From: Bremia lactucae
Taxonomy: Eukaryota > Oomycota > Peronosporomycetes > Peronosporales > Peronosporaceae
Length of the DNA stretch: 64,000 nt
Reading direction: 5' to 3'
NCBI RefSeq assembly: GCF_004359215.1
Contig: NC_090619.1
Coordinates: 858,520 to 922,519, forward strand
A model generated the notes under the pieces. The model did not search any database. It was not told the DNA's origin and saw only the letters and a program-made list of their open reading frames with translations. Shown here piece after piece: positions 31,010-42,660 of this stretch. Numbering within the stretch: position 1 is the first letter of the stretch; every line of letters begins with the position of its first letter. The translations under genes were made by a program, and so were the position numbers.

Positions 31010-31700
31010 TTATTTGGGAGTCGCTATTGTGCGTGATACATTCGCCACGGCCCGATTGGCACGTTCCGTATGGCCATCGGTCTCAAGATGATGTTCGGTC
31101 GACATGTGGAGCTTGCTACCTATCATCTCAAAAACGGGTCGCCAAAAAGCTGACGTCAAACGTGGATCCCGATCCGACACTATGGACTCGGACATCCCGT
31201 ATAGTCGGTATACATGATCCAGGAACAAGAGAGCTGCCTCCTTGCCTGTGATCGATGTTTGCACGGAGCTAAATGCACCATTTTGCTTAGTCTGTCTACA
31301 AAGACGACGAGCCTTGTCTAAAACTTGTGGTTGGGTGGCATGCCAAACATGAGGTCCAGACTTACTGACTTCCAACAATCCGTTGGAATCGGTAGTGGCT
31401 TCAGTGGCGCACTGCTGGACGGTGCAGGCATAACGCGCTAAAACTGTTCGCAAGAGCGAATAAAGCTGACAACCCATCGATATAGGTGAGGCCACCAACA
31501 TCCATCTGACACTCACAAGAATGTCTCCTCATGGCCTAGATGCCCACTCGATAGAGCATCATGGAGCTCGTGAAGGATCATCAGTTTGCGATCTGTGTCA
31601 TGAGGCACATAGATTCTCAAAGGATCCCAAGGTGACAGCTGATGCCATTACAAGCCATCCCTGTAGCTAAAGTGATTAAGCTTAGAATTTAGGTGCGACA
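31010..31700 (-). pseudogene. pol: Family C integrase, zinc-binding and core
   Basis: Minus-strand blocks: ILHELHDALSSGHLGHEET (about 31590-31530, H/H), then FLDHVYRLYGMSESIVSDRD (second Asp), SAFWRPVFEMIGSKLHMS and ETDGHTERANRAVANV (Glu, about 31080). The frame 31516-31010 is open for 168 codons. The region 30601-31009 is the linker to the GPF module. Confidence 0.8.
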
Positions 31701-31713
31701 GAAGGGTTACCTT

Positions 31714-32742
31714 TCATCCACCGAATAGATCCAACCGCAGGCGACAATGTTCGTCCAGGCTGTAGCTCTCCTTAATTTCGGAGGTCACTGAGCTCGTTAC
31801 GTTGTATGCCTTCATGGCTGCCAACGTTGACGACTCAACTTGTGCTATAGCACGAGACACACTTTCCTTGTGTCTTTCCTCGAAGTTTGGTCTGCGCAAT
31901 AAAGCGTCAGTCAAGACATTCGACTTACCCGGCTTGTATTCAACCGTCGCCATCATTTTGCATGAACACGCTGCCGATTGCGTAATTACCTGTATCGCAG
32001 ACGACGCCAAAGGGCTTATTCGCGTCTGACAATGCCAAGACCGGTGCCTCTACCAGAGTTGTTTCACTGATGTGAACGCATCATCTTGTTCTTTTAACCA
32101 AACCCATTCTGCGTCCTTTTAAAGGAGGTCAGATAACGGTTTAGTTTGCTCAGCATACTTCTTGCTATATTTATGCAAGTAATTAGCGAGCCCTAGGAAT
32201 CGGCGCAAATCCTTCACATGCCGTGGGATTGGCCATTCCTTTACTGATTTTACCTTGTCTGGGTGTGCTCGTACACCATGTGTACCAACGATGCAGCCCA
32301 GTACAGGTATCTCAGGGACCCCTATGACGCACTTTTGCAAGTTGACGTACAGTTGGGCGTCCTTCAGAGTCTGCAACACAGCGTCCGAATGACGCTTGTA
32401 AGACTCTATTGCGCTCAGCCCGACCTCGGCCGTACTATGCACGAACACCTCGTCAAAGTAATGGGGCGCGTAGGCACGGTGCAGACGCATCACGTGAGCC
32501 ACCACTCGGTTGAATGTCGCTGGTGCGTTTTCAAACCTCGGGGCATCACAAGCCACTCCTAAAGCATACCGCTTGGGGTGCTTACTGCTTTTTGGATACA
32601 TCGGACTCTCGCATGAGTACCTGATAGTAGCCATCCTTCAAATCCAACGCGGAAAAGATAGTTGACTTTTCATGAAATTCAACAAGACATCTTTCCGCGG
32701 GATTGGCGTTTGCGCCGGTATGGTCGCCGTGTTCAGCTTATT
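31714..32742 (-). pseudogene. pol: Family C RT and RNase H
   Basis: RT frame 32634-32119: ENAPATFNRVVAHVMRLHRA, HYFDEVFVHSTAE (the second catalytic Asp is changed to Glu), VKDLRRFLGLANYLHKYSKK. Upstream pieces read NKLNTATIPAQTPIPRKD to the lone N at 32743. RNase H remnants (32030-31714) include VEYKPGKSNVLTDALLRRP. The central RNase H is deleted. Confidence 0.8.
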
Positions 32743-32743
32743 N
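32743..32743. other. Single ambiguous base at an element junction
   Basis: An isolated N separates family C RT (left) from family A integrase (right), both on the minus strand. The join may be an assembly decision rather than a biological breakpoint. Confidence 0.8.
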
Positions 32744-34065
32744 GTGCATGCTTTGTTGATGCCTGCGCCGAATTGTTAATGGCAAAAAATTCTGCGATCG
32801 GCGAAAGTCACTCCAACTCGTAAACGAGTTGGCCCATCCTCGAAGAATCTTTTCGAGGACCTTATTAGAACGTTCTGTCAAACCATTTAATCCAGGATAG
32901 TCAGAAGTTGGCATTCTAAACCGCGTTCCAATTGATTCGAACCAGATTGCCAAAACTCCACCGTAAATCGGGAATCCGATCTGAGACCAGCTCACGGGGT
33001 AACCTATGAAGTCGATAAATCGACTCAATAAAGATGCGAGCACAGTCTCGGCTGTGGGTCGATTCCGGGACTGCAGCAAGATGTACCATCTTGGTAAAAC
33101 GATCAACAGTCACAAGAATACCATCGTTCTTGTTGTCGGCTTTCGAAAAATCAAAGACGTCGTTCATAGATACGAACTTTTAACACTCTGTCGGAACAGG
33201 CAGTGACTATAACGAAGCATGGGGTGAAGCAAAGGGCTTTACTTGTTGACAAACTTTGCTAGCACGTATATACATGCGGACGAATTCATACTGGCGAGGC
33301 CAGTAAAAATCGCGGCTTACCGTTAGATAAGTCTTCTCACGTCCACGATGGCCACTTATTGGTGCATCGTGCTACTCATTCATAATGCGTTAGCGCAGAT
33401 TACTATGGGTGGGGATAACGACACGAAGTGAGTCGTCAGCATTGGCTGTGTAATACAGTGAACCATTGCGTGTTGTGTATCGATCTGTTAAATATCGATA
33501 CAGTTTTGATAGTTCTTTTAAAGATTGTTGTAATGGATTTCTAAGGTAATCCAGCAAACTTTGAAGAGCCTAATCTTCTTGAATAGGCTCTTCTAACGTC
33601 GTAAAGTAATGTTGACGACGGAACACTTATTGTTGCAACAGTAGGTTATGCTGTTGCAATAGCAGGCTTCTCTTCGGTTAATTTGTGCAGCCGGCTGAAA
33701 ATATGGCCGGCACGAAAAGGCAATAGCGATGATATTAAGTAGTCCTGGTTAGCCGTCCACGTAGAAGTTGTATTCCGCAAAGAATACAACAATCTCGCCA
33801 TTCTTTGCGAGACGTGTAGACTGTTTAGGGCCGTGCGCAAAGACGCATGGTCCGTATAAACAAAGGACGGTCTAATACCTAACAGATAGGCCCTAAGAAC
33901 TTAGCCAGTGCAAATTTCATGGCAAGGCAATCCTCGCCGTGCACTGGATAGATTCGTTCTGCTAATTGAAGCTACGCAATTGATAGCAGACGAAGCGCTC
34001 TGCGCCGTCTGCGTCAAATGCATCAACGCACAGCCGATTGCAAACTCGCTGGCGTCCTTAGTAAT
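32744..34065 (-). pseudogene. pol: Family A integrase and RNase H fragment
   Basis: Minus strand, right to left: RNase H with DASEFAIGCALMHL (about 34060-34020) and later MRTALNSLHVSQRMARL; a linker; zinc-binding region (33350-33240); integrase core VDRFTKMVHLAAVPESTHSR and LPRELVSDR (33130-32980) to NKVLEKILRGWANSF. It ends at the N. All of RT and upstream is absent. Confidence 0.75.
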
Positions 34066-34074
34066 CCATCCAAC

Positions 34075-35025
34075 AAAACATTGTTGGATGAAGAAAGAGT
34101 GCCTCAAATGGAGAGTGATCGAACGATTGAGTTCGGCCGTAAAAAAAGGCGGGCAGCCTTCAGCGCCATGTCTTTACAAAGAAACGAGCAACATGTGGCT
34201 TAGAAGAGTTCATGCAGCATGAACTTGACGGGACTCAAGAAAAAGCACGCAGGAATATTGAAAGAACAGGGTGCTCAACAATTGGAACTGTTGAGACAGC
34301 AGCATGTAAAATGCTGCTAATGGGCTGACGCTTCCGCGTTGACCCGAAGCTTAAAGATTGAAATATCTGAGCTTAAGGCAGTCGCAGGCGACTTCCTTTA
34401 AGATGGTTCAACGAATTAGACGACACCATTGAAGCTCGCCACATCCATGACGATGCGACGAAAGTGAAATTTGGCATGTCCAAATTGACCGAACGTGCCA
34501 AATCTTGGGCTTTAGGCTCGAGATTCACGACCCATTTGTGTTTGGGTCGTATGAGATCGCCATTTGAGCCGCTAAGTGCCACAACTAAGGTCTCGACCAG
34601 AGCTCATGGGCTTAAACCATACAAGCGTGACCTGCACGCTTATGCCCAGCACACACGATACATTGAGAGTTGTACAGTGGGTAATCCCATTGATGAACAA
34701 ATACAGGTAACTGTGTTCATCAACTGTCTTATGGTCCCGTCAGGACCCACCTGTAACGGCTCGAATTAGTGACGCTAGTACAAGCGATCTCTGTAGCTGA
34801 GCAGGTGCTTATCGTCCAAACAAACGCCAATATTAGGGAGGTCCAAAACTTATGTACCTCTCGTATATGGACTGCAAGAGCCTTGCTCGTAAAGTTACAA
34901 ATGACTGCAAAAAACAAATCGTTGTCAAAAGAGTGTCGTTTGAACAATTGCAAAAATCAAATCGTTGTCAAAAGGTGTGGGGCACTAAACTCAGTGCCAA
35001 GAAACACTAAGCGAACCGATTGACC
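34075..35025 (+). pseudogene. gag: Family A gag fragment
   Basis: The plus strand reads LLDEERVPQMESDRTIEFGR near the N-terminus, then FGMSKLTERAKSWALGSRFT (34464-34525) and YKRDLHAYAQHTRYIESCT, ending NSVPRNTKRTD. It matches 19820-20650. It meets the minus-strand RNase H head to head at about 34065-34075 within the small inverted repeat CATCCAACA/TGTTGGATG. Confidence 0.75.
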
Positions 35026-35064
35026 TCCCGCAAGGATCAGCAGGATAGACCATTTAATGTATTC

Positions 35065-35530
35065 TGTAGTTTTAGTCAACCTACACTGATTACAGTGAAG
35101 GTGATGTGCCTTGATTACTTCACCTATACTGGCATGCAGAGGAAGGTTATTTGTAGCTAAGAAGTCTTAGCTACGTGTAACCTTCCTCTGCTACTAGAGG
35201 TCGATACTAAGACTTTAGCATAAAAAAATAGTAAAACTGTAGTATCACTTTCAAGTTCTTATAGAACGATCTTCTACCTAGTGACTTTAATAAATTAATA
35301 TAAAACTATGTATATCATCTATTTATGCACCGCCCAATCATGTCTTGTGACAATTGGCGGGGTTGATTTAAGCTAAAATCAACTAATCAACAGAAATAAT
35401 GTCTCGTTGCCTAAATATTATCAAATTTAGAAATATTGGAACTGTTGAGTCAAAACTTAAAAACATAATAAGTTTGTACTTCTCTGTTTATTTCCTCCTA
35501 CGAAATAAAATTTATCATTCCTCTTAATAT
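35065..35530 (-). repeat. Truncated 3' LTR of G2c
   Basis: Family A LTR lacking both ends. It carries a fold-back addition at 35136-35191: the native near-palindrome around GCTAAGAAGTCTTAGC is extended by an inverted copy of GCAGAGGAAGGTTA. Confidence 0.7.
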
Positions 35531-35559
35531 ACACTCCTCGATATTTGCAGATATCTTAT

Positions 35560-36960
35560 GCTTTCGCTTAAGTGTCAAAACCTTTCGGACGTAGGTACGA
35601 TGTACTTCAACGTCCAGCATTCCGTTCATGGCTCTAATATGAAGACGCCATCAAAATAGCTCGGTGAAAAATCCCGCACTGATCTCAATCGATTGTTTAC
35701 ACATCTGTTGAATGTTGCAGGGGCGTTACTTAGCCCCTGTGCAAAACTAGCCACTCCTATAGCATTCCGCTTGGAGTGCTTACGCTGTAAACGGAACATC
35801 TTGTTAACACGTAAGGATCTGATGGAATCCATTCATTAGATCAACTAACGAAAAGATGGTACTCTTTGAATTTCGTCAATGATTACGTTTTTTCTTGGTA
35901 TCGGTACCGTTGCAACTTTTGCTTACCGAATATCGGCCTCGTACGTGTCATAGGTGACGCGTACGCAGATATGTTTGACTTTGCCCATGCAGATCACGCA
36001 ACAACCGTTTCGGTTCTTAAGCTGGCAGTTTAGTTGTCTGCGAAGTTAACTTTGGAGGCGCTATTAGAATAAATGTATAAATGCCTTTTGTTTACTAAGC
36101 CACGTAATGTGTCAGTTTCCTCTTTACTAGCTGTGGTTTACTAAGCCTTTTAATGTGTCAGTTTCCTCTTTAGTGTGGTTGCGCAAACATAGCGAGATCC
36201 ACTACGGTTGACTCTCCAGTCGATCTAAGACTTTCGCACTATCTCTTAGACAGGCGTTTAAAAAAAATTGGATGCTACTTTTGTTGCGAGTATTCTTGTT
36301 TTGTACCACTCAACTTATTCGAAAAATTGAACATTGACGCTGTATGCGCTTGTGCACAGTTGTCAATAGTAATTTCATGTCACAATAATTGACCTTCGTC
36401 ACTACCGTCGGGATCTAACTATACTGTGATGGATTCTCACGCTGTCTTGTGCGGTCGTGCAAGCAATTTTTCCACTAGTGAGGCAATTGCACTCACTCAT
36501 AGGACACCCACACGCTTGCGGACGCTCCAAAAACGTTCATTAGATGGCGATCTGATGAACGAGAGGCGGACATCGTCACGGCTTAATACTATCAGTTTAT
36601 GCATGGCTCGAACTTTTTGAGCCATGGTAAACAAAGGATCACATCAAATTTGTCATCCAAATCCAGTGCGATGAAATCATCATTGTACTGTGTACATTTA
36701 ACGTGTATTGAATATCAACAACACATTTCTAACTTTTACAGATGCGCATGTTGCTAGGCGCACTATCATCCTCGTTAGAGGTATATCGCCTTTAACGAAC
36801 TTGAGCCTGCGATCTTCTAGCGATAGGCGTCGAATGAAATTGTTTGACATTCCACAATCGACTAAGGACTTTAGTGGCAATTAACTTGCCACTTTGATTT
36901 GCAAGGTGATAATGTTACCTCATCACCAAAGGACAGTTAGTCACATACAATGTCAATGTG
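35560..36960 (-). pseudogene. pol: Protease, linker and 5' part of RT of G2c
   Basis: Protease frame 36880-36698: KSLVDCGMSNNFIRRLSLED, again D-C-G. The linker (36650-35950) has lost most of its frame and contains a 46/42-bp tandem duplication (36091-36178). RT pieces at 35832-35580 read VASFAQGLSNAPATFNRCVN and SPSYFDGVFILEP, where the second catalytic Asp is Gly. Confidence 0.7.
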
Positions 36961-38160
36961 TTAGGAGCAACTTTTGTCAAGAGGCCTACAAATTCTCTTG
37001 ACGTTGCTGGTCAGTAGGGGGCTCCGCACCTACTGACCGCGACCGTTTATTTTTACGATCCGCCTCGCCATTGCGATTTCGCAACACATTCGGATGAGCG
37101 TGCTCTACTCTTCCTAGCGGGAGGTCGATCGTTTCGCTTAGTGTTCTAGGCACTGGGCGTGGGGCTCTACACTCATAAGCGTAGTGGCCCGTCTTCGGAA
37201 AGAGATTGCATCTTTGCAGTCGGTTGAAGTCCGAAGAGCGAGGTTGCTCAATCTCCAAAAACGAGAAGTCCATTGGTCCTGGACCTCCGTTTTCTTGTCG
37301 TCTATGTGAACGATAAGCACGAAAGTGGACGAAAGCCTATTTCAGGCCAAGATCTTATGTTTCGCTACAGAGATCGCCTGATAAAGCCTCTTCAAATCGA
37401 TCTGGACTAGGTGGGTCTTGACAGGACCATCTGCAAGACCCTTGAGAGCACAGTTACTGTGTTTGCTCATCATATGGATGAGTCATGATTTAACTTACAA
37501 GATTCGTGTATGTTTGGCATTAGCGTGAAGGTCACTTGCCCTATTTTTACTCAGGCATGTGGCGGCTCAAAGGTTTGTCTGAGCCCGGTTTTAAGGACCT
37601 CATACGACCCAACACATATTGGTCGTGACGCTTGAGCAATTATGCCCAAAATTTGGCACGTCCGGCCGAAAAGAATATGCAAAACTCTCTTTCGTCGCAT
37701 TCGTCATCGATGCGGCGAGCTTCAGTGGCATCGTATAATGCGACGAACCATCTAAAGAGAGAATCGCCTTCTACTGCCTTGAACTTAAAGATTTTAATCT
37801 CTGAGCTTCGGGTCGACACGAAAGCGTCAGCCCGCTAGAAGCATGTAAATGCTGCTGTCTCAACAGTTCCGACTGTTGGACACCCTGTTCTCTCAGCACC
37901 TCTGCGTGATTAGAGCCTGTGCTGGTGAAGCAAGGTTACTTTTTCATGGGCCTCATCGAGTTTATTTTGTAAGAACTCGGCTATAGCCGCATCTTGATCT
38001 TCTCTTTTTATAGCGAACGACATGGCGCCAACGGCTGGCCCACCTTCGGCCGACCCCATAAGTCCGACCGCTCTTCGGTCAAGGTAGTAAACCTTACACG
38101 TGTTGCGTGGAAACCTTCTTGAGAGGCTTGAAAGCTCTTTCCTACTTTATCCAGTATTTC
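36961..38160 (-). pseudogene. gag: gag of G2c
   Basis: The minus strand opens near 38150 (MEILDKVGKSFQASQEGFHA) and follows the family A gag with AEVLREQGVQQSELLRQQH (about 37890-37850) and a knuckle-like KTGHYAYECRAPRPVPR (about 37200-37140), where one Cys-X2-Cys half is missing. It is split by many shifts. Confidence 0.7.
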
Positions 38161-38203
38161 CATGTAGGGTGGAACGTGCGTAGCTATATATATGATAACC
38201 AGG

Positions 38204-38687
38204 TGTAACGGGGCACCTTTCGCTAGCAACGACAATAGTACTATTCAACCTGCACTGATAACAGTGATGGTGACGTGCCTCGATACGTCATGTACACTGA
38301 CGTGCAGAGGAAGGTTTAAGTAGCTAAGAAGGCTTAGCTACTCTGGGTCGATACTAAGGCTTTATTATAGGAAAAAAGTAAAACTGCAGCAATATATTAA
38401 GTTCCTACATATACGATCTTCTATCTACTAACTTTAATACATTAATAACAAACTATAAATAGCGCCTCCTTGCGTACCATATCAAGTCTAGTCAAGGTTG
38501 GCGTGGTTGACTAAACTTTAAATTAAACAATCAACACAACTGTTGTCTTGTTGCTCTAGTTTTACCATATATGTTAATATTGGAAACATAAGGAAGAAAT
38601 AATAGATAGAATTTTTATGCTTCTTTATTATTTTCCTTTTATAGGAGTTTTTAATGATTCCTTTGATGCAACAGAATACCCGTTACA
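38204..38687 (-). repeat. 5' LTR of family A (G2c)
   Basis: 484 bp; the plus-strand left end is TGTAACGGGGCACC and the right end CCCGTTACA. Two bases beyond the left end lies TGGTTATCATATA on the minus strand, a decayed primer site. Confidence 0.85.
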
Positions 38688-39040
38688 AATGACATGCTGG
38701 TGTATGACATGAATCCGGCGCCATGACGGCAAGTAGATATCAAGCTATATATTTGATTTATGGCACAAGTCCGTCGCTTCTAGTACTCGGATATAATTTG
38801 TAATTGTATTTACTTCACGGATACTATGCGGTAGTACATCCCATCGAAGCCATATAGCTTCTTGCCTGATTCACATAATAGGCGAATGGCCCCATTTCTG
38901 GCGGATTTTTTTTACAAACAGCTTGCTAAATATACAAACATTACAGGCGACAGTGCATAATTAGTTTCTGTGCTTAACCATTTTCCGATTCGTCACCATT
39001 TGCAAAGTTTTAAGCCAAGGCCAAGCTTTGCATATCGGGC
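38688..39040. other. Unassigned interval
   Basis: No coding frame is recognised. Words GCGAATGGCCCCAT and CAAACAGCTTGCT recall 7580-7650. Otherwise I see nothing. Confidence 0.25.
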
Positions 39041-39127
39041 TGCAACGGGGCACAACTGACTTGTACTGTTTCAGTACAAGTCCACTTCGCACTGCCTCAG
39101 TGCGAGTGGTACTTCCATGCCTCACGT
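39041..39127 (-). repeat. Remnant of family B 3' LTR
   Basis: TGCAACGGGGCAC through CCTCACGT matches the terminal 87 bp of 1805-2246 in reverse complement. The other roughly 355 bp of the LTR and any polypurine tract are missing; 39128-39220 is untranslated element sequence. Confidence 0.8.
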
Positions 39128-39220
39128 GGGGTGATCACTGTCCGTGTTGTGTTGACAACACGAAGCGAGTAAAAGGAGATGTCTATTCCCTTTCTTCGCC
39201 CTGGGGAAGGGCTCGCATCT

Positions 39221-39499
39221 CTATCGAGATGCGCGATGCGATTGACGTTTTGCAATCGATTTACAGGCGCTAGGGGCGCGTGTTTTCCGAAGGACCTTCT
39301 GATCCATCGGATGGGTCTCGTCATTCTGACGGACGAGGCCCTCAACGTCAACAATCAGCTGGAAAAGAGGATCCCAGCTGTCATGTGAAGGTGGATAACC
39401 GCGCCAGCGAACAAGATTACTCGTTCGCTGCCCTTTCACATCACGGTGGTTTTGGATACATTCCACAAGAAAACGTTGACCACCGTGGGAATCCACCAA
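39221..39499 (-). pseudogene. pol: Chromodomain of G1b
   Basis: GGQRFLVECIQNHRDVKG and LVRWRGYPPSHDSWDPLFQL are a clear chromodomain of chromovirus type, followed by IVDVEGLVRQNDETHP. In this lineage the domain sits at the very C-terminus of Pol. The frame differs from that of the upstream tail (39950-39441), so one shift separates them. Confidence 0.85.
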
Positions 39500-39950
39500 T
39501 GGTTGTGGCGGAGGAGGGAAAAATTATATCCGACCCATGTGTCGGATCTAGAGTCGAAGATCGACAAAATTGATCGCTTCGTTCATGATTTGGGAGGGGG
39601 GCTTGATCACGAGCGCGGTAAGCGTCGCTCGTTAGAGCAGACGGTGGAGGCTCACCATATCGAACGGTTAGAAGACCGTTCGAAGAGTGCGTACTCCATG
39701 TTGGAGTACTAACGGAATTATCACGCTCTTCGTGATGAGCTATCGTCAGCTCATCGCGGTTTCGAGGATCTTCGGACCCGACATGAGAATCTCCAGATTC
39801 AGCATGAGAATCTCCAGATGCAGCATGAGAATCTGGTTCGTGAACACAAAGATCTTTTAGGGATTCTTGAAAAGGGTGGTCAGATCCGTCCTCGGAAGAA
39901 ACCGCGTCTCCAACGTAAAACGTAGGATGCGAACGCATCCTACGTGGCAA
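39441..39950 (-). pseudogene. pol: Integrase C-terminal tail of G1b
   Basis: 169 open codons from PRRMRSHPTFYVGDA onward. It includes the 21-bp tandem repeat at 39782-39840, which encodes near-identical GDSHA/V-type units, whereas G1a has one. The tail is acidic and serine-rich with no known fold. Confidence 0.7.
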
Positions 39951-40303
39951 TTCTATTGTGTACGCATTGCCTCTGCTATGCAGTACACGGAAGGCCCAAT
40001 AAACTTGGGTAGTAGTTTTCTGCTACCCACATTAGTGACTACACGCTTCCGTAAGTTTACCGTAGAGAGTAGTACTAGGTCATTAATTTTAAATGAAAGA
40101 ACGTTTGTTCTTCCATGTTCGTCTGCGTTCCGTTTCGGACGGTCCACTGCGTTAGCAATGGAATCCTGTACGAAACGGATTACTGATTCTCGAGCCAGCA
40201 GAACTTCCTCTGCTGACTCATTTGTTTGTCTTTTTCAGTGTGCTCTGTGCGCACTGCCATGAGAGTTTTCTCATCTTCGATGTCGATTGCTTCGACATTG
40301 ACA

Positions 40304-41155
40304 TCATTCGCGTCGTTGTAACTTCGACGCGTGATGAGCAAGAGCCAGAAATGGTTTTTCTCGTGCGAGTCCACCCCCCCCTAAATTAGAGGATCCCTCC
40401 AATTGGGTGGGTATGCGTGGATGGCGTAAGCTATTCACGAAGAAGAATGTATGCGTTATAGACGGATGCACCGATTTATTGATGGCAAATTCGACCATGG
40501 GTAAAACCTCGCTCCAAATCGGATACGATTGGACGTAACCTCGAAGTATCTCATCGAGGACGCGATTTACGCGTTCCGTCTGACCATCTGTCTCTGAATG
40601 GTTGGAAGTTGACATAGTCAGCCGTGTTTCGAGAGATCGGAACGTGGATTCCGCCGTAAAGCGTGGATCTTTATCCAAGACCAGTTCACGGGGAAAACGG
40701 TGGAGTTTGAATACCGTGTCGAAAAAATTGCGGGCACAACCCGGAGCCGTGATTGACTCTGGTACTGCAGCAAGATGTACCATCTTGCTGAATTTGACTA
40801 CAAAAACAAAGGATTCCATTGTTTTGTGATCGGCCTCGGGAAGTCCGAAGACGAAGTCAATAGATACGGACTGCCAACACTCTGCCGGAAGTGGTAGAGG
40901 TTGGAGAGGTGCACGGGATGAAGGGCTAGGCTTTGCCCGTTGACATACGTCGCAAGCACGAATGTAATTGCGCACAAACTGATACTGTTGGGGCCAGTAA
41001 AAGGCGCGACTTACTGTGAGATACGTTTTCTCACGTCCACGATGCCCACTTGTTGCTGCATCGTGACACTCGTACATGATGCGCAAGCGCATATCATTAA
41101 GAGTTGGGACGACGACCCGTGGAGTGTCGCCGGCAATGGCTGTGTAATACAATAA
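40304..41155 (-). pseudogene. pol: Integrase of G1b, 282 uninterrupted codons
   Basis: The zinc-binding region is complete (SGHRGREKTYLTVSRAFYWP, then RACDVCQRAKP). The core retains three acidic sites in SIDFVFGLPE, LVLDKDPRFTAE and SETDGQTERVNRV. The N-terminus is preceded by a stop inherited from the RNase H end, and the GPF module (40290-39953) is in a different frame, so no complete Pol can be produced. Confidence 0.85.
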
Positions 41156-41423
41156 GCCGTTGCGTGTTGTGTCTCGATCGGATGACGATCGATATAAAGC
41201 CGGTAAATCTTTATTAAACAGATGGATTTTCCAGATGATCCATTAAACGCAGAAGGTCCTTATCTTCTCTGTAGGCTTTCTTTATGTCATCAAACAAGTT
41301 CGAATACGGAACACTCGTAGTGAGTGTTGCAACAGTTATATTATTTTCACTGTTGGAATGCGCAGCCGGTTCGAAATCGATTCGGCGTGATAACGCATCA
41401 GCGACGACATTAAGGCGTCCTGG

Positions 41424-42011
41424 TTAATATTCCACGGATAAATTATACTCCGCGAAGAAGGATGGCCACTTCGCCATTCTTTGCGAGAGGCGTGGGCTGT
41501 TTACGGCCGTACGTAATGACGCATGGTCCGTAAATACGATGAACGGTCTATCGCTTAGGAGATAGATCCTAAATTTAGCCAGTGCATATTTCATGGCAAA
41601 GAGTTCCTCGTCATGCACTCGGTAATTGCGTTCAGCTTGTTGCAGCTGACGCGATTTGTAATAGAGGACGCGCTCCGCGCCGTCTGTATCATATTGCATT
41701 AACGCACAGCCGATTGCGAAATTGCTGGCGTCACAGACCACATGGAATGGTCTGTCTTGATCTGCAATCGCCAAGATGGGCGATTGCATCAAGCTTTGCT
41801 TGATACCTTCAAAGGAACGCTGACAATCAGCGTTCCATAACCATTTCTCGTCTTTTTTCAAGAGACGAGAGAGATGAACTGTCATCTCGGTATAATTGCG
41901 AGAGTATTTGTGCAAGTACGCCGCTAGCCCAAGGAGCTTTCTAAGTCCCTTCACATCGACTGGAAGTGGCCAGTCGGTAATTGCCTTGATCTTTTCGGGA
42001 TCAGGGCGCAC
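41424..42011 (-). pseudogene. pol: RT connection and RNase H of G1b
   Basis: 195 open codons: ITDWPLPVDVKGLRKLLGLA, CDASNFAIGCALMQYD, HDEELFAMKYALAKFRIYLL, FTDHASLRTAVNS. It ends at the same premature stop after the NLSVEY-type motif as G1a, evidence that the two copies descend from one already defective parent or share a read-through arrangement. Confidence 0.85.
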
Positions 42012-42109
42012 GCCGTGTTTACCGACGATGCAACCAAGAAGTGGTATTTCACTTGCAGCGAATATACACTTCTTGAGATTGCGTACAGCTTATGGTTTTG
42101 CATAAGTGT

Positions 42110-42660
42110 AAGAACCTGACGAACGTGAGTTTTTATGAACTTTCACGTCCGTCTTTTCGTCCATGGCCCGGCTATGGACGAATACATCGTTAAAAAAATC
42201 GGTGGGAATTCTCGCAGCGGTCTTAACAGATTCGTTACCCATCTGTTGAATGTTGCAGGGGCATTATTAGTATTCCTTGGCATTACTAGCCATTCCCAGA
42301 GCATCCCACTAGGAGTGCTCACTGCTGTGTACGGGATGCTCCGTTCCTGCATAAGGATCTGATAAAATCTATCCATCAGATCTGTAGATGAAAAGATGGT
42401 ACTCTTAGACTTACCATTTATGATTACGTTTTTTCTACGTATCGGCGTTTGAGCCGGTATTGTTGCAGCATTCAGTTTATTGAATGCGTACACTATCCGC
42501 CACCCTCCTGTGGCCTTTCGCACACAGAAGGTCGGAGAGCTATGTGGGGAACTTGACTCCCTCACATGGCCCGCTTGTAATCGATCGAAAAAGAATTTAT
42601 CGATCGCATGTACTTGTTCACGAGGCAGTGGTTACTGCTTCATGACACAGTAGTTCGAGC
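42110..42660 (-). pseudogene. pol: Reverse transcriptase of G1b
   Basis: Frame 42565-42143: SPTFCVRKATGGWRIVYAFN, IPAQTPIRRKNVI, STDLMDRFYQILMQERSIPY, MLWEWLVMPR. The segment expected to give Y-F-D-D reads IFLTMYSS in this frame; the polymerase motif is recovered only after a 1-base shift. The primer-grip-side parts and QWPLPREQ block are about 42650-42600. Confidence 0.8.

Larger units (their letters stand above)
35065..38687 (-). mobile_element. Family A gypsy element G2c, internally deleted
   Basis: Right to left: complete 5' LTR (38687-38204), primer site region, gag, protease, linker, beginning of RT, then a jump straight into the middle of a family A LTR (35530-35065). RNase H, integrase, 3' region and the first part of the 3' LTR are deleted; the join lies in the shared word TATATTAAGAGG at about 35526-35536. 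Confidence 0.75.

Noticed and set aside
39280..39712. Plus-strand ORFs opposite the G1b tail and chromodomain
   Set aside because: Explained by the minus-strand integrase tail and chromodomain. Their similarity to other antisense frames comes from the shared chromodomain DNA.
41582..41803. Antisense ORF over RNase H, also present at 5239-5460 and 26597-26818
   Set aside because: It recurs in every copy, but RNase H coding on the other strand is strongly conserved and sufficient to explain it.
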